Positions 24,848 to 33,987 of a stretch of DNA of 64,000 nucleotides are shown here, piece by piece. Position 1 is the first letter of the stretch. Every line of letters starts with the position of its first letter. This stretch comes from Oscillospiraceae bacterium (GTDB taxonomy: Bacteria > Bacillota > Clostridia > Oscillospirales > Acutalibacteraceae): NCBI GenBank assembly GCA_902792905.1, contig CADBBH010000008.1, forward strand, positions 62,001 through 126,000, given 5' to 3'. Under the pieces are notes generated by a model. The model was not told the origin of the DNA and made no database searches. It was given only the letters and a program-made list of their open reading frames with translations. The translations under genes and the position numbers were made by a program.

Positions 24848-26140
24848 TCACTGTTCCTTCGGAATAATAATAGTTACCTTAGTGCCCTTGCCGGGCTCAC
24901 TGCTGACATCAATTGTGCCTTTACACATAAGGCGCAGTCTCTCTGCCGTGTTTTTTATTCCGACATGATTCTTGAAACCCGGATCATCAAGTATCGCCGT
25001 ATCAAATCCGGCTCCGTTATCCTCAATCTCTATGATATGTTCATCTTTTACGAGCCGGGTGGAAACCCTGATTCTGCCGTCGGTCTTATTCTGGGCACGA
25101 AGGCCGTGCTTTATTGCGTTTTCTACGCTCGTCTGAATCGCGAAGGGCGGGATATCGAAATCCTCATCCTCGATATTGTATTCAACCTCGATACTCTTGC
25201 CGAAGCGCTTCTGCTCGAGATAGATATAGTGCTTCACCAGGTCAAGTTCGCGTTCGGCGGGAATGCACTCGGTTTCATTGAGAAAATCGGTGCAGCTGCG
25301 CAGATAACCCGAAAACTCATTTATTGCGTCCGCCGCTTCATCCGGCGCCTTCTTGCACAGATGCCTTATTACCGAGAGTGTATTGAAAATGAAATGTGGC
25401 TGTACCTGTTGATTTATCAGGCGTATTCTCTCCTCTGCCATCATCTTCTCTTTATCCATATTATACTGCATATAGTTGAATTCATAGGAAACGAAAAGGA
25501 GGAAAAGAGAAAAGACAATGGCGATATTTGTAAACGCTATGCCGTATCGCAGAGTCTGGATGATAACCGCAACATTCGGCAGCACGAGGAACATTATTAT
25601 TGCCGCCTTCTCGAAATTATTCATATAGCTGATATATTCGAGCACGACTCCGAGCGTAATCACTATTCCCACAAAGGCAATTGCTCCCGGTATCATTCCG
25701 TACATAAGGCGGAAATACGTATTTCTCTCATCAAAGGAATAAATGAACGGATGGAACAAGTTTATTATGAGCAGAATCATTCCGGTTACAAACAGCGCCC
25801 ATTCGAAATATTTCCAGTAAAGGCCCGAAATCCCGGCCCGCACGGAAATGATATGCGATATATAGTCTGCGATGAGAGGCATAACAAGAAAGCCGAAATA
25901 GAAAGCGGCGAAATTCGCGATTCTGACTATATAATAACCCGCTTCGGAAGGGTTTCCCCTGAATATCCAAGCGAGCGAATCGCTTATCATAAGCATCATT
26001 GCGCTGAAAAGCAGAACGATAAGCTTTTTTGCACCCTTCCTGTCAAAATGCCTCGTAATATAAATTGAGACAACTGAAATCAGGCTGAAGAGCGCTCCCC
26101 ATATTTCTATTGAAAAATGCACATACTGTAAAGTGGTCAT
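24848..26140 (-). CDS. Sensor histidine kinase, LytS/YesM type
   Basis: 430 aa; ATG at 26140 with GGGGAG upstream. Seven or so N-terminal membrane helices (residues about 8-220) with short loops, so sensing is probably within or near the membrane. Then the His_kinase domain: NQQVQPHFIFNTLS with the acceptor histidine at about 249, followed by the GHKL ATPase (N-box IQTSVENAIKHG, G-box IEDNGAGFD and GIKNTAERL, then KGTKVTIIIP). It would phosphorylate the SARP-like response regulator encoded immediately downstream. This kinase class commonly controls cell-surface, peptide or sugar responses. Signal unknown. Confidence 0.88.
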   Translation of the reverse strand: MTTLQYVHFSIEIWGALFSLISVVSIYITRHFDRKGAKKLIVLLFSAMMLMISDSLAWIFRGNPSEAGYYIVRIANFAAFYFGFLVMPLIADYISHIISVRAGISGLYWKYFEWALFVTGMILLIINLFHPFIYSFDERNTYFRLMYGMIPGAIAFVGIVITLGVVLEYISYMNNFEKAAIIMFLVLPNVAVIIQTLRYGIAFTNIAIVFSLFLLFVSYEFNYMQYNMDKEKMMAEERIRLINQQVQPHFIFNTLSVIRHLCKKAPDEAADAINEFSGYLRSCTDFLNETECIPAERELDLVKHYIYLEQKRFGKSIEVEYNIEDEDFDIPPFAIQTSVENAIKHGLRAQNKTDGRIRVSTRLVKDEHIIEIEDNGAGFDTAILDDPGFKNHVGIKNTAERLRLMCKGTIDVSSEPGKGTKVTIIIPKEQ

Positions 26141-26171
26141 AATACTCCCCGTGTTTTAATGAACTGTGAAT

Positions 26172-26201
26172 ATAATAACATATAAACTACTCGATATACA
26201 A
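26172..26201 (-). promoter_or_regulatory. Possible promoter of the two-component operon
   Basis: On the minus strand TTGTAT (26201-26196), 18-nt spacer, TATTAT (26177-26172), 32 nt before the ATG at 26140. Weak match in a very AT-rich stretch. Confidence 0.4.
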
Positions 26202-26211
26202 TATATTTTAT

Positions 26212-26241
26212 TAAAAAAAGTCCCGGATGATTATCCGGGAC
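26212..26241 (-). terminator. Terminator of the thioester adhesin gene
   Basis: GTCCCGGAT (26220-26228) pairs with ATCCGGGAC (26233-26241); on the minus strand the stem is followed by TTTTTTT. It sits 7 nt after the adhesin stop. Confidence 0.85.
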
Positions 26242-26248
26242 CGTGATA

Positions 26249-28582
26249 TCAGTCTGACTTTTTCTTTCTCAGAAGCAGAAATGCCGCCAGAATCATCAGC
26301 ACGGCGCCTGCGCCTATGAAAATATATGTTCCTATTCCGCCCGCTTCGGGAAGCAGAGACGAAGACGAATTCGGAACCTTCAGAACCTGAGGCGGTATGT
26401 CCGCAAGATCCTGAACAACCGTAACCGTAAACATATCTCTCGTTCTGTGGTAGCCGGCGGGCGCTTTCGTCTCCTGAACATAATAGACTCCGCAGGGAAG
26501 GGCGGGCGAAGCGGCGCTTCCGTTTTCATCGCTCCTGAGCACAAGCTCTTCGTCGTTTACGCTCACCGGTACTGCCGCATAATTGACTCCCTCCTTCGTG
26601 AGGGTAACCGTTTCTGTATCATCCGCAGTCGCGGGGCGGTAAACCTTGAATTCGGCTCCTTCGAGCAGAGCGGATTCGTCGCCGGTTTTATGTTTTAAAA
26701 TCGAAAACGTACCCGAGACATTATCGGGGATTTCAAGATCGGGAGTGCCGTCATCGGGATCCGCCGGAGTATTTTTCGGATAAACCGAAGCTATATCGGT
26801 GAATTCTCCCTCCGCGCCGTCAACAGGCATGGGAATAGTGATATAGAAGGGTTTCGCGGGTTCTTTGACCTTATCGGGATTTGCCTGCTCACTGACAAGA
26901 TATCTGCCGTTTTCAAGCGCGAGAGCGCCGTAGCCCGTATCGTCGGTAACTACGCTTCCGACCTTGTTCGCATCGGTTGAATACTCTGCGATTTCTTCAT
27001 CCGTCGGCTCGGCGTTGACAGAACCGTCCGCGCGGAAAATATCAAATGTAATGCCGCCTATCGGAGTGCCGTCAACAGCGGAGGACTTATAAATCCTGAG
27101 GCCTTTTTCGATATTGTCGCTGAAAGTGAAGGTCTGCTTCGCGCCTATCCTGACGGGGCCTTCGGTAACGCCGACAAGCGTCTGGGAAACTTCCTTGCCG
27201 CCCTCGGGCTCATAGAGATAGACACCCTTCGCGACATTCTGGATGCCCTTTGTTTCGACGGTGACCGTGTCGCCTTCTTTAGCAGTTACGGTCATCGGAT
27301 ATTTATTTTTGGTATCGGCATTGACGGTGAAGGAATCCGTAGTTACAAAATTGCCGGTGCCGTCATCGTGGCCGCTCTTGACTTTGATTTCAATATCGTC
27401 ATCGGCTTCGACATTGCCGTTGAGGGTGACATAGAGGCCGATATCATAGGTGTCCGAGCTGCCGGGCTGCAGCTGAGCGCGGGTCACTTCGACATCGCTG
27501 ATAATCAGCTGCTCTTCCGTTGCATCCTCGCCGGGGAGATTGAAGAGGAAATAAACCAGATTGTTGACTTTGTAGGCAGAGGCGTCGCTGTATGAGAAGC
27601 GCTTGGTTACCGTGCTCCACCAGTCCCAGAGTTCATTATTATAATTATGAATCGGGGTCATGATGCCGGGAACCTTTGTCATATCGAGCGAGCCGCCGTA
27701 GAATACGCACTGATCGATTTTTTCCTTGCTCATATTCGAATATGCCCAGATTGCCATCTGAACAGCGCAGATAATATCGCTGCGGTTGAGAGAATCGGCA
27801 AAATCAGCGTCGAGACCGAGTCCCTTGAGCCTTGTCTTCATTTCATCAATCGAGATGAAGGGATAGGCGTTTTCAACAATCGTGCGGATATGCTTCGCGG
27901 CGCTGTTGCTGTAATGCGCGCCGTCTTCAAGATTGACGAGCTTATAATGAGTCTTGTCAACCGGGCTGACTTCAAGGTCGCAGCAGTAGGTCAGATCGTA
28001 ATTATTATCCGTGCCGTATTCATAGGGGCCGTTGGGAGTCCAGTTGGTTGAATCGAGCTCCGCGGTATTGGTGACGATTATGGTCGCGGGCATATCGAGT
28101 CCCGGCGAAAAATGGGTGCACATTTCATAGACGAGATTTTTCGGGAATATTACCTCATAGCAGTATTCGTCGGTTCTCTTTATAATTGTGCTGCTTTTAT
28201 TGAAATTATAGACGGTGGGAAGATTGTCATCGAGCTTTGCGACAAGGTTCGCAGGAATCTGCGCTTTGTCGCTCTCGCTCAGCGCCTCATACGCCTGCTT
28301 CGCGGCAAGGCGGGCGGCGAACATATCGGCAACATAGGTTTCATAGCCGTTTCTGGCCGCTGTATGCTCCGCAACGATATCCGGGTCCGAAGCGTTCCAG
28401 GATTTGGAAACGGTATAGGTCGATCTCTTATTCTGCATCTGCTGAAGCGTATCGATTGCCTCAAGCTGAGCAATTACATCCGCCACATCCGTCTCTGCGG
28501 TAAACGCGACGGGAACGGCGATGCTCAATAACATCACCGCCGCAAAGCAGATTGCCGATATTCTGAAAATTATTCTTTTCAT
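26249..28582 (-). CDS. Cell-wall-anchored adhesin with thioester domain and Cna_B/SpaA domains
   Basis: 777 aa. Signal peptide to about 30. Thioester domain at about 120-340: the candidate bond joins C200 (in TYCCDLEV) to Q275 (in AVQMAIWAYSN, the TQxAIW-type motif). About 360-480 is a beta-sandwich stalk. Two Cna_B-type domains follow (GITFDIFRADG...GRYLVSEQ; GAEFKVYRP...GVYYVQETKAPAGY), whose glutamates and lysines could form isopeptide bonds. The end is a sorting signal: LPEAG, hydrophobic helix, RKKKSD. Thioester adhesins bind host or glycan amines covalently; Cna_B domains stiffen the stalk; a sortase attaches it to peptidoglycan. No sortase gene is in the window. It has its own promoter and may respond to the adjacent two-component system, though the direct-repeat element is absent here. 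Confidence 0.85.
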   Translation of the reverse strand: MKRIIFRISAICFAAVMLLSIAVPVAFTAETDVADVIAQLEAIDTLQQMQNKRSTYTVSKSWNASDPDIVAEHTAARNGYETYVADMFAARLAAKQAYEALSESDKAQIPANLVAKLDDNLPTVYNFNKSSTIIKRTDEYCYEVIFPKNLVYEMCTHFSPGLDMPATIIVTNTAELDSTNWTPNGPYEYGTDNNYDLTYCCDLEVSPVDKTHYKLVNLEDGAHYSNSAAKHIRTIVENAYPFISIDEMKTRLKGLGLDADFADSLNRSDIICAVQMAIWAYSNMSKEKIDQCVFYGGSLDMTKVPGIMTPIHNYNNELWDWWSTVTKRFSYSDASAYKVNNLVYFLFNLPGEDATEEQLIISDVEVTRAQLQPGSSDTYDIGLYVTLNGNVEADDDIEIKVKSGHDDGTGNFVTTDSFTVNADTKNKYPMTVTAKEGDTVTVETKGIQNVAKGVYLYEPEGGKEVSQTLVGVTEGPVRIGAKQTFTFSDNIEKGLRIYKSSAVDGTPIGGITFDIFRADGSVNAEPTDEEIAEYSTDANKVGSVVTDDTGYGALALENGRYLVSEQANPDKVKEPAKPFYITIPMPVDGAEGEFTDIASVYPKNTPADPDDGTPDLEIPDNVSGTFSILKHKTGDESALLEGAEFKVYRPATADDTETVTLTKEGVNYAAVPVSVNDEELVLRSDENGSAASPALPCGVYYVQETKAPAGYHRTRDMFTVTVVQDLADIPPQVLKVPNSSSSLLPEAGGIGTYIFIGAGAVLMILAAFLLLRKKKSD

Positions 28583-28649
28583 ACTGAATTAACCCCTGAC
28601 TCTCAGCCATAATACGGCTGACATATTTTACTCTTATACACAACTTATT

Positions 28650-28678
28650 ACTATAATACAGAAATATAGTTATTTCAA
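28650..28678 (-). promoter_or_regulatory. Sigma-A promoter of the thioester adhesin
   Basis: On the minus strand TTGAAA (28678-28673), 17-nt spacer, TATAGT (28655-28650), leaving a leader of about 60 nt before the ATG at 28582. Confidence 0.7.
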
Positions 28679-28685
28679 TGGTTTT

Positions 28686-29177
28686 CTAAATATTATAATT
28701 AAAATAACTCACAAAGAAGTTAAGCGCGAAGGCAGCAACTGTCAGAACCAGTATTGCGATTGCTGCTTTTCTTGCGGCTCTCGCAGCGTCACTGTCGCGT
28801 CCCTTAATCAAATTCAGAATTATCAGCGGGCAGACTACGGGGAAAAGCAGTGATATTATCACAGTCAGAATAACCGCTGTCCGGACAGGCATTTCACCTT
28901 CGCCGAAAACCGCTGTTTTCTGATTTGCCGAGGTTCTCTGCGTGCCGTGATAATGCTCGCCGCCGTTGGCGTATTTCTCGAGCGCGGGATCGCAGTATTC
29001 TCCCGTTTTTCTGCCCTCTTCAAAATCGTTATGATGCCCGCCGTTCCATTCCCTTTCTTCGGCAGGGTCGCAGGCCGCGTTGAATCCCGCGTCATTGAGC
29101 ATGAATCCGCCGCATATCGGGCACTTTGTATCATTTTCGCCGGTTTTATATCCGCATTTTCCGCATACTTTTCTCAT
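28686..29177 (-). CDS. Zinc-ribbon membrane protein
   Basis: 163 aa. N-terminal zinc ribbon CGKCGYKTGENDTKCPICGG (residues 5-24), a hydrophilic charged middle rich in Asn/Gly/Glu, then two membrane helices (AVILTVIISLLFPVVCPLIILNLI and AAIAILVLTVAAFALNFFVSYF). Architecture of many uncharacterised Firmicutes membrane proteins; the ribbon would be cytoplasmic. Weak ribosome site (CGGTGAAACT). No partner is evident beyond the adhesin downstream on the same strand, which has its own promoter. Confidence 0.7.
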   Translation of the reverse strand: MRKVCGKCGYKTGENDTKCPICGGFMLNDAGFNAACDPAEEREWNGGHHNDFEEGRKTGEYCDPALEKYANGGEHYHGTQRTSANQKTAVFGEGEMPVRTAVILTVIISLLFPVVCPLIILNLIKGRDSDAARAARKAAIAILVLTVAAFALNFFVSYFNYNI

Positions 29178-29215
29178 AGTTTCACCGCTTTCGGATAATT
29201 ATTTATTATAGAATA

Positions 29216-29244
29216 AAGATACAATATACCGAGCGGTTTGTCAA
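29216..29244 (-). promoter_or_regulatory. Possible promoter of the zinc-ribbon protein gene
   Basis: On the minus strand a perfect TTGACA (29244-29239), 17-nt spacer, and a weak TATCTT (29221-29216), 39 nt before the ATG at 29177. Confidence 0.45.
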
Positions 29245-29384
29245 GCGGAGTGTTGCCTGCTGTCCGGTAAAAAACTCCTGTGAAAAATTCACCGGGCGGC
29301 AGTATTAAAACCCCTAAGCCCGGCAGCGCTCACGAAGCAGTCAACCCGGCGTTGGTTTTTTCGGCTGAACCGCGTTCTTTTATA

Positions 29385-29413
29385 TTGAATTGCGAATCTT
29401 TTATTGATATAAT
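29385..29413 (+). promoter_or_regulatory. Sigma-A promoter of the beta-helix/acetyltransferase genes
   Basis: TTGAAT (29385-29390), 17-nt spacer, TATAAT (29408-29413), 71 nt before the ATG at 29485. The rest of the 307-nt gap (29178-29484) shows only this and the divergent promoter. Confidence 0.72.
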
Positions 29414-29484
29414 AATGTTTATAAACGGTAATTCGCAAAGATAATCATACAGACTGAATTCAAGCAATAACAAAGGAAGTTATT

Positions 29485-30687
29485 ATGAATCATAAAAAAG
29501 GAAGAGCGGAGGCTTGCGGACTCGGCTTTTCTCCCGAAGCGGATGCGCCCGCAAATGCTCATACTCTGCAGGAAGCTGTAAATGAATATGAATACGTTAC
29601 CGTATCGGTACCCGGCATCTATGATATCGCGGGTTCAATACGGCTGCCTTCCGATTCGCACCTGAGGTTTTCTGACGGGGTCATTATCCGACGGGCTCCG
29701 CTGGCAGACAGACTTGCCGAGGGAAATTTATTCGTGAATGAAGGCGCATTCAGCGGATCATTCAATGAAAATATTTCAATAGAGGGCGCTCATATTGCCG
29801 TAAACGGCGTTGAGAGCGCCGCAATATCCTCCGACGGGGACGCCTCTGTCATCCCGCTGACTCCGAATGTTATCACGGGTCTCAGAGGACATATCGCGTT
29901 TCTTTATGTGAAACATTTACACATTGACAATGTTGTCATAACCGACCTTATGTCAAAGGACTACGGCATACAGATATCCGATTTTGAGGATGTCATAATC
30001 GAAAACGTTCATATTGAGGGAAAGAAGGACGGCGTGCATTTCGGGCCCGGAAAAAATTTCATTCTGCGCAACGGAAAATTCCGCACAGGAGATGACGCAA
30101 TCGCGCTCAACTGCGCCGATTATTCGGTGTCAAATCCCAATTTCGGAACTATCTCCGGCGGTCTGATTGAAAACTGTACCGAACTTGCCGGCTCGGAAAG
30201 CAGTCTTTTTATCCGCATTCTGACAGGGACTGCCCGCGACTGGAAAAAGGGAATGACGGTCTGTCATTCGGATGCCGTGCGGACAAAAAACGGCATGTAT
30301 CGTGTGGTTATGAAGCCGGACAACAAAAAGTATATTTCCGAAACAGAGCCGCGCTTTGAGGAAACCTGCAAAGAACTTGACGGCATCTTCTGGATTAAAA
30401 CACACAGAGGATATGACCCGCGGGAGGTTTCCCTTGAAGCAGGTTGCAGCGATATCACTTTCCGCAACATAACCCTTGAACAACCGAGAGAGAATTCGGT
30501 ACTGATTTATATGAATGACGACGCCTATCTTCACAGCCGCTATCCCGGCAGCGCAATTCCCCGCGTGGAAAACATACGCTTCGGAAGCATCAGGCTTATG
30601 AAGCCGGTTGACAGTCTGCTCCGCGTCGAAATGCCGGCTGAGAACATTTCATTTCAAGGCGCAGGCACCGATTGGAACACACCGTAA
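29485..30687 (+). CDS. GH28-like parallel beta-helix protein, cytoplasmic
   Basis: 400 aa; ATG at 29485 after AAAGGAAG. No signal peptide. Pectin-lyase-like fold: N-terminal cap (HTLQEAVNEYEYVTVSVPGIYDI), then beta-helix coils with VKHLHIDNVVITD, YGIQISDFEDVIIENVHIEG and FRTGDDAIALNCAD. The last stretch resembles the polygalacturonase motif NTGDDCIA with two catalytic aspartates, and ITFRNITLEQPRE is typical of the same fold. Polygalacturonase, exo-uronidase or a related intracellular glycosidase is most likely. Intracellular location suggests action on imported oligosaccharides. Transcribed with the downstream Eis-like gene and probably the secreted 423-aa protein. Confidence 0.7.
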   Translation: MNHKKGRAEACGLGFSPEADAPANAHTLQEAVNEYEYVTVSVPGIYDIAGSIRLPSDSHLRFSDGVIIRRAPLADRLAEGNLFVNEGAFSGSFNENISIEGAHIAVNGVESAAISSDGDASVIPLTPNVITGLRGHIAFLYVKHLHIDNVVITDLMSKDYGIQISDFEDVIIENVHIEGKKDGVHFGPGKNFILRNGKFRTGDDAIALNCADYSVSNPNFGTISGGLIENCTELAGSESSLFIRILTGTARDWKKGMTVCHSDAVRTKNGMYRVVMKPDNKKYISETEPRFEETCKELDGIFWIKTHRGYDPREVSLEAGCSDITFRNITLEQPRENSVLIYMNDDAYLHSRYPGSAIPRVENIRFGSIRLMKPVDSLLRVEMPAENISFQGAGTDWNTP

Positions 30688-30732
30688 ACCCGGCAAAACC
30701 CATCCGCAGATTTTTTAACCGGAGGAAGAAAA

Positions 30733-31842
30733 ATGATTATAAGATTACTGACCCGGGACGATGTGCCGGAGCACGACAGAATAACCTCGCAGGCGTTTGC
30801 CTACTCCTGCGAAATCGGAAATCCCGATTCCTCTCTGCCCTGCGAAAAGGTTCTGGGAGCTTTTGATGATGATAACAAAACTCTTTTTGCCGATCTTGAG
30901 ATAAATGAAAAGAAATGCCGGTATGACGGCGGGATACTGACCTGCGCGGCCGTAGGCGGCGTTGCCGCGAAGCCCGAACACAGAGGGAAGGGCGCCGTTA
31001 AAGCGCTGTTTGCAAATATATTTGATAATGCGGATTACGATATAAGCATTCTTTACCCGTTTTCCGAAGAATATTACAGAAAACTCGGCTATGAGCGGGT
31101 CGGCCGATGCATAAGCGCGGACATTCCGTTTTCGGAAATAGCGGATATCGGAAGAAATACCGATGTCACTCTCTATGAAGGAAAGAATACGGATGAACTG
31201 CTGTCTGTTTACAATAAATGCGCGCAAAACTTTAATCTCTGCTTTGTGAGAGACGGGGCGGAAGCTTTTCCGGATAATCCGTACCGCTCGCAAAAATATA
31301 CGTACTTATGGAAAAACGGCGCTTACGCGACTTTTCAGATTGACAGGGAAAAAAGCATATTATCGGTCAGCGAAATATACTTCGATTCGCGCGAATCAAT
31401 GCTTGGCATTCTCGGCTTTCTGAGAAATTTTGAGAGTAACCAGAAAACAATACACTTTGAGAAATTGCCCGTAAACACTCCGATTTTCAACGTAATCCGC
31501 GATTTGAGGAACTGCGATATTAGAATACACAACACCGGCTCAGCCGTAATTCTGAATATGGAAAAAGTGCTTAAACTGCATAAATATCCTGCGCACGGCA
31601 GTTTCGCAATTCAGGCAGGCGCAGATATATTCGCCGTAAACATTTCGGACGGCGCAGTTGAAGTCAAAAAGGATTCTTCGCTTATGCCCGATGTGATAAC
31701 GGATATCGGCACCGCATCAAAAATAATTCTTTGCGGAGCCGATAACGCGGACTATAATCCGGATATTACAATTAATAATCCGGAAACTGTTTTCTTTGAA
31801 ATGTTCCCGCCGAAAAATACGTTTTTTTCGGATTGTTTCTGA
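30733..31842 (+). CDS. Eis-like GNAT N-acetyltransferase
   Basis: 369 aa; ATG at 30733 after GGAGGAAG. N-terminal GNAT domain with the acetyl-CoA loop VAAKPEHRGKGAVKALF at about residues 77-93 and YPFSEEYYRKLGYERVG. A second degenerate GNAT half and a C-terminal SCP2-like domain (ILNMEKVLKLHKYPAHGSFAIQAGADIFAVNIS) complete the three-part Eis layout, with usual length about 390-410. Such enzymes acetylate amines, in some cases aminoglycosides or polyamines, in the cytoplasm. Its substrate here is unknown. Follows the beta-helix gene by 45 nt. Confidence 0.8.
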   Translation: MIIRLLTRDDVPEHDRITSQAFAYSCEIGNPDSSLPCEKVLGAFDDDNKTLFADLEINEKKCRYDGGILTCAAVGGVAAKPEHRGKGAVKALFANIFDNADYDISILYPFSEEYYRKLGYERVGRCISADIPFSEIADIGRNTDVTLYEGKNTDELLSVYNKCAQNFNLCFVRDGAEAFPDNPYRSQKYTYLWKNGAYATFQIDREKSILSVSEIYFDSRESMLGILGFLRNFESNQKTIHFEKLPVNTPIFNVIRDLRNCDIRIHNTGSAVILNMEKVLKLHKYPAHGSFAIQAGADIFAVNISDGAVEVKKDSSLMPDVITDIGTASKIILCGADNADYNPDITINNPETVFFEMFPPKNTFFSDCF

Positions 31843-31895
31843 GCGGAAGGTCGAAGGACGGTTGAAGCGGCAGGCCGTATAATGAGGAGAAAAGC

Positions 31896-33167
31896 ATGAA
31901 TAAACTGTTATCTTTCCTTTTCTCAATCCTGATGCTCTTCGGAGCTTTCGGGAGGGAAATTGAAGTGAAAAACCAAATTGAAATAAGTCAGCTTACGTTT
32001 TCGGATGCGGACATCGCAAACGGTCTTACCGTATCTGTTCCGCCTGCTGACGGAGCAGTCAGATTCAACCGCGTTTCGTTCTCGTATACGGCTTCGGCCG
32101 CTGTGCGTGCGGTGTTTCAATACAGGCAGGGCTTTGGGGAATACAGCGAGGAATTGCTGCTGAGCTCGAAGGAGAATAAAGCATCCATGCTCCTTGACTG
32201 TTATCTTAAACGGATAACCGCTTCTCGCCTGATTTCCGTCAGCTTTGAGCCGGTTAAAAAGGGAGAAAACTGCGTTTTGAGCGTTTCCGGTTTCACCTGC
32301 GATATTCAGTCCGTTCCTCTGAGGGACACAATCTATATAGAAAATGAACGCTACAAGGCGGGTGTCAGCCTGAAATGGGGCGGCGGTCTCTGCTTTTTTG
32401 AGGATAAGCAGGAGAGCAGATACGGCAATCTGCTGAATAATCACGATACGGGCCGCCTTGTGCAGCAGTCATACTACGGGCCCTCCGTAATCGACGGCTA
32501 TGAAAACGGCATATATGAGAATACCGTCTGGCCTTATAATCCCGTGCAGGGAGGAGACCAATACGGAAACACAAGCAAGCTCGTGGCGATTGAAAAAAGC
32601 TCGGATGAAATACGCGTTGTCTGCAGACCGCTAGACTGGGCAATGAACAATAAACTCACCGAGACCTATTATACAAGCGTTTATAAGCTCACGGAAAAGG
32701 GATTGACAGTCAAAAATACCGCGGTGGATTTCCTTCAGACCGAATGGAACGATAACACACATGAGCTGCCCGCTTTCTATACAATAAGCGTTCTCGGTTC
32801 ATTCTGGTTCTATGACGGCGATAAACCATGGACAGATGATGAACTGCGCAGAGAGGATAATCTTGGATTCTGGAGCGGAAAGCCGTCCTTCGCTCTGAAA
32901 GACGGCAACAGCGAAACCTGGTGCGCCTGGACCGATGATTCGTGTTACGGAATAGGTTTATTCACTCCGGAGGTAACCTCGCTGCTCGCGGGCAGATATC
33001 AATATGACGGCTCTTCCGACCCGGGCGCAAATTCGACAAATTACGTTGCTCCCCTTCGCAGATTCAGACTTGATTTTGACGAGCCGTATTCATATAATTT
33101 CTATATAACAACCGGGAAAACAGCCGAAATCCGCGAAACATTCAGAGACTGCAATGCCGCCGGCTGA
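31896..33167 (+). CDS. Secreted beta-rich protein, possible mutarotase-fold
   Basis: 423 aa; ATG at 31896 after GAGGAGA. Short signal peptide (LLSFLFSILMLFGAFG). A beta-sandwich N-half is followed by ALSLKWGGG-like KAGVSLKWGGGLCFFEDKQ, GNLLNNHDTGRLVQQSYYG, VWPYNPVQGGDQYGNTSK and DEIRVVCRPLDWAMNN. These aromatic/glycine-rich segments recall galactose-mutarotase-like folds of polysaccharide-active enzymes, but I cannot name a family or catalytic residues. It sits among carbohydrate-active genes (GH28-like, GH16), so a glycan-related role is likely. Confidence 0.6.
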   Translation: MNKLLSFLFSILMLFGAFGREIEVKNQIEISQLTFSDADIANGLTVSVPPADGAVRFNRVSFSYTASAAVRAVFQYRQGFGEYSEELLLSSKENKASMLLDCYLKRITASRLISVSFEPVKKGENCVLSVSGFTCDIQSVPLRDTIYIENERYKAGVSLKWGGGLCFFEDKQESRYGNLLNNHDTGRLVQQSYYGPSVIDGYENGIYENTVWPYNPVQGGDQYGNTSKLVAIEKSSDEIRVVCRPLDWAMNNKLTETYYTSVYKLTEKGLTVKNTAVDFLQTEWNDNTHELPAFYTISVLGSFWFYDGDKPWTDDELRREDNLGFWSGKPSFALKDGNSETWCAWTDDSCYGIGLFTPEVTSLLAGRYQYDGSSDPGANSTNYVAPLRRFRLDFDEPYSYNFYITTGKTAEIRETFRDCNAAG

Positions 33168-33233
33168 GGAAAGACAGAAAACAAAAGCGGAAGGAGGATT
33201 CCCTTTTGAAACTCTTTTATAAGGAAGGACGAT

Positions 33234-33899
33234 ATGCCGGTAATACTTGCCCTGCACGTTCCGCTTTACGCCCCCGATATGTTTGAATTCCAGATGGAAA
33301 AGAACGACTATAATTATCCCGCGTGGCTTATAGGAGTTCCCGAGGAGCTTATGCGCGAGAACAACTATAAAGAGGAATGGATTGAGGAGCAAAAACCCGA
33401 TGAACCCACAAACGAATTCTGCGACCTCGTAAAATCATCGCCCCAGATAAAAGCTATTGTCACGGGTCATAATCACGCGCATTTTATCTCGCAGGTAACC
33501 CCGACTCTCAAGCAGTATATGGTTGACACAACGGAGAAGATGCCTGTGAACAAAACGCTGACTCTTACAATAAACGGCAGGGAAGTGCCGGTTACCTGGG
33601 AAAGCAATGATTCCGTCGCCGCGCTCTGCGAACTTTCGTCAAACGGGCTGACCGTAAATATGTCAATGTACGGCGGCTTTGAGCAGGTCGGGTCGCTCGG
33701 CTCTTCGATTCCGAAAAATGATAAGCAGACATCAACCTCCTGCGGCGATATCGTTCTCTATCAGGGCAATCAGATTGTAATTTTCTACGGCTCGAACTCC
33801 TGGTCCTATACTCGGCTGGGGCACATAAACCTGAGCCGCAGCGAAATGACCGACCTGCTTTCAGACGGCGATGTTTCAATTAATCTTATTTATCAATAA
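33234..33899 (+). CDS. Truncated metallophosphoesterase fused to a cyclophilin-like domain
   Basis: 221 aa; ATG at 33234 after GGAAGGACGAT. Residues 1-95 match only the C-terminal half of a metallophosphoesterase (VILALHVPLYAPDM, AIVTGHNHAHFISQ), carrying histidine ligands but lacking the N-terminal DxH, GDxxD and GNHE parts. Residues about 105-221 match the cyclophilin-like domain of small Firmicutes lipoproteins (LTINGREVPVTWESNDS, MSMYGGFEQVGSLGSSIPKND, GDIVLYQGNQIVIFYGSNSW). There is no signal peptide; an in-frame stop lies about 30 nt upstream of the ATG. It is probably a deletion or rearrangement product, or a scar in which two exported-protein genes were joined; phosphoesterase activity is unlikely. 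Ends at a strong terminator. Confidence 0.6.
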   Translation: MPVILALHVPLYAPDMFEFQMEKNDYNYPAWLIGVPEELMRENNYKEEWIEEQKPDEPTNEFCDLVKSSPQIKAIVTGHNHAHFISQVTPTLKQYMVDTTEKMPVNKTLTLTINGREVPVTWESNDSVAALCELSSNGLTVNMSMYGGFEQVGSLGSSIPKNDKQTSTSCGDIVLYQGNQIVIFYGSNSWSYTRLGHINLSRSEMTDLLSDGDVSINLIYQ

Positions 33900-33905
33900 A
33901 AAGCA

Positions 33906-33952
33906 AACCCGGAGTATGGGAAATCAAAGCCCGTTTCTCCGGGTTATTATTT
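33906..33952 (+). terminator. Terminator after the phosphoesterase/cyclophilin fusion
   Basis: AACCCGGAG (33906-33914) pairs with CTCCGGGTT (33937-33945), followed by ATTATTT. A similar hairpin terminates the hydrolase gene at 41231. Confidence 0.75.
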
Positions 33953-33987
33953 CTTGCAAAACAACGATTGCGGGTAACCGAACAGTA

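Noticed and set aside
24965..26068. A 367-codon plus-strand frame opposite the histidine kinase gene
   Set aside because: It is antisense to an unmistakable kinase with a normal ribosome site; the reading is low-complexity and lacks family resemblance, so it is a shadow of codon bias.
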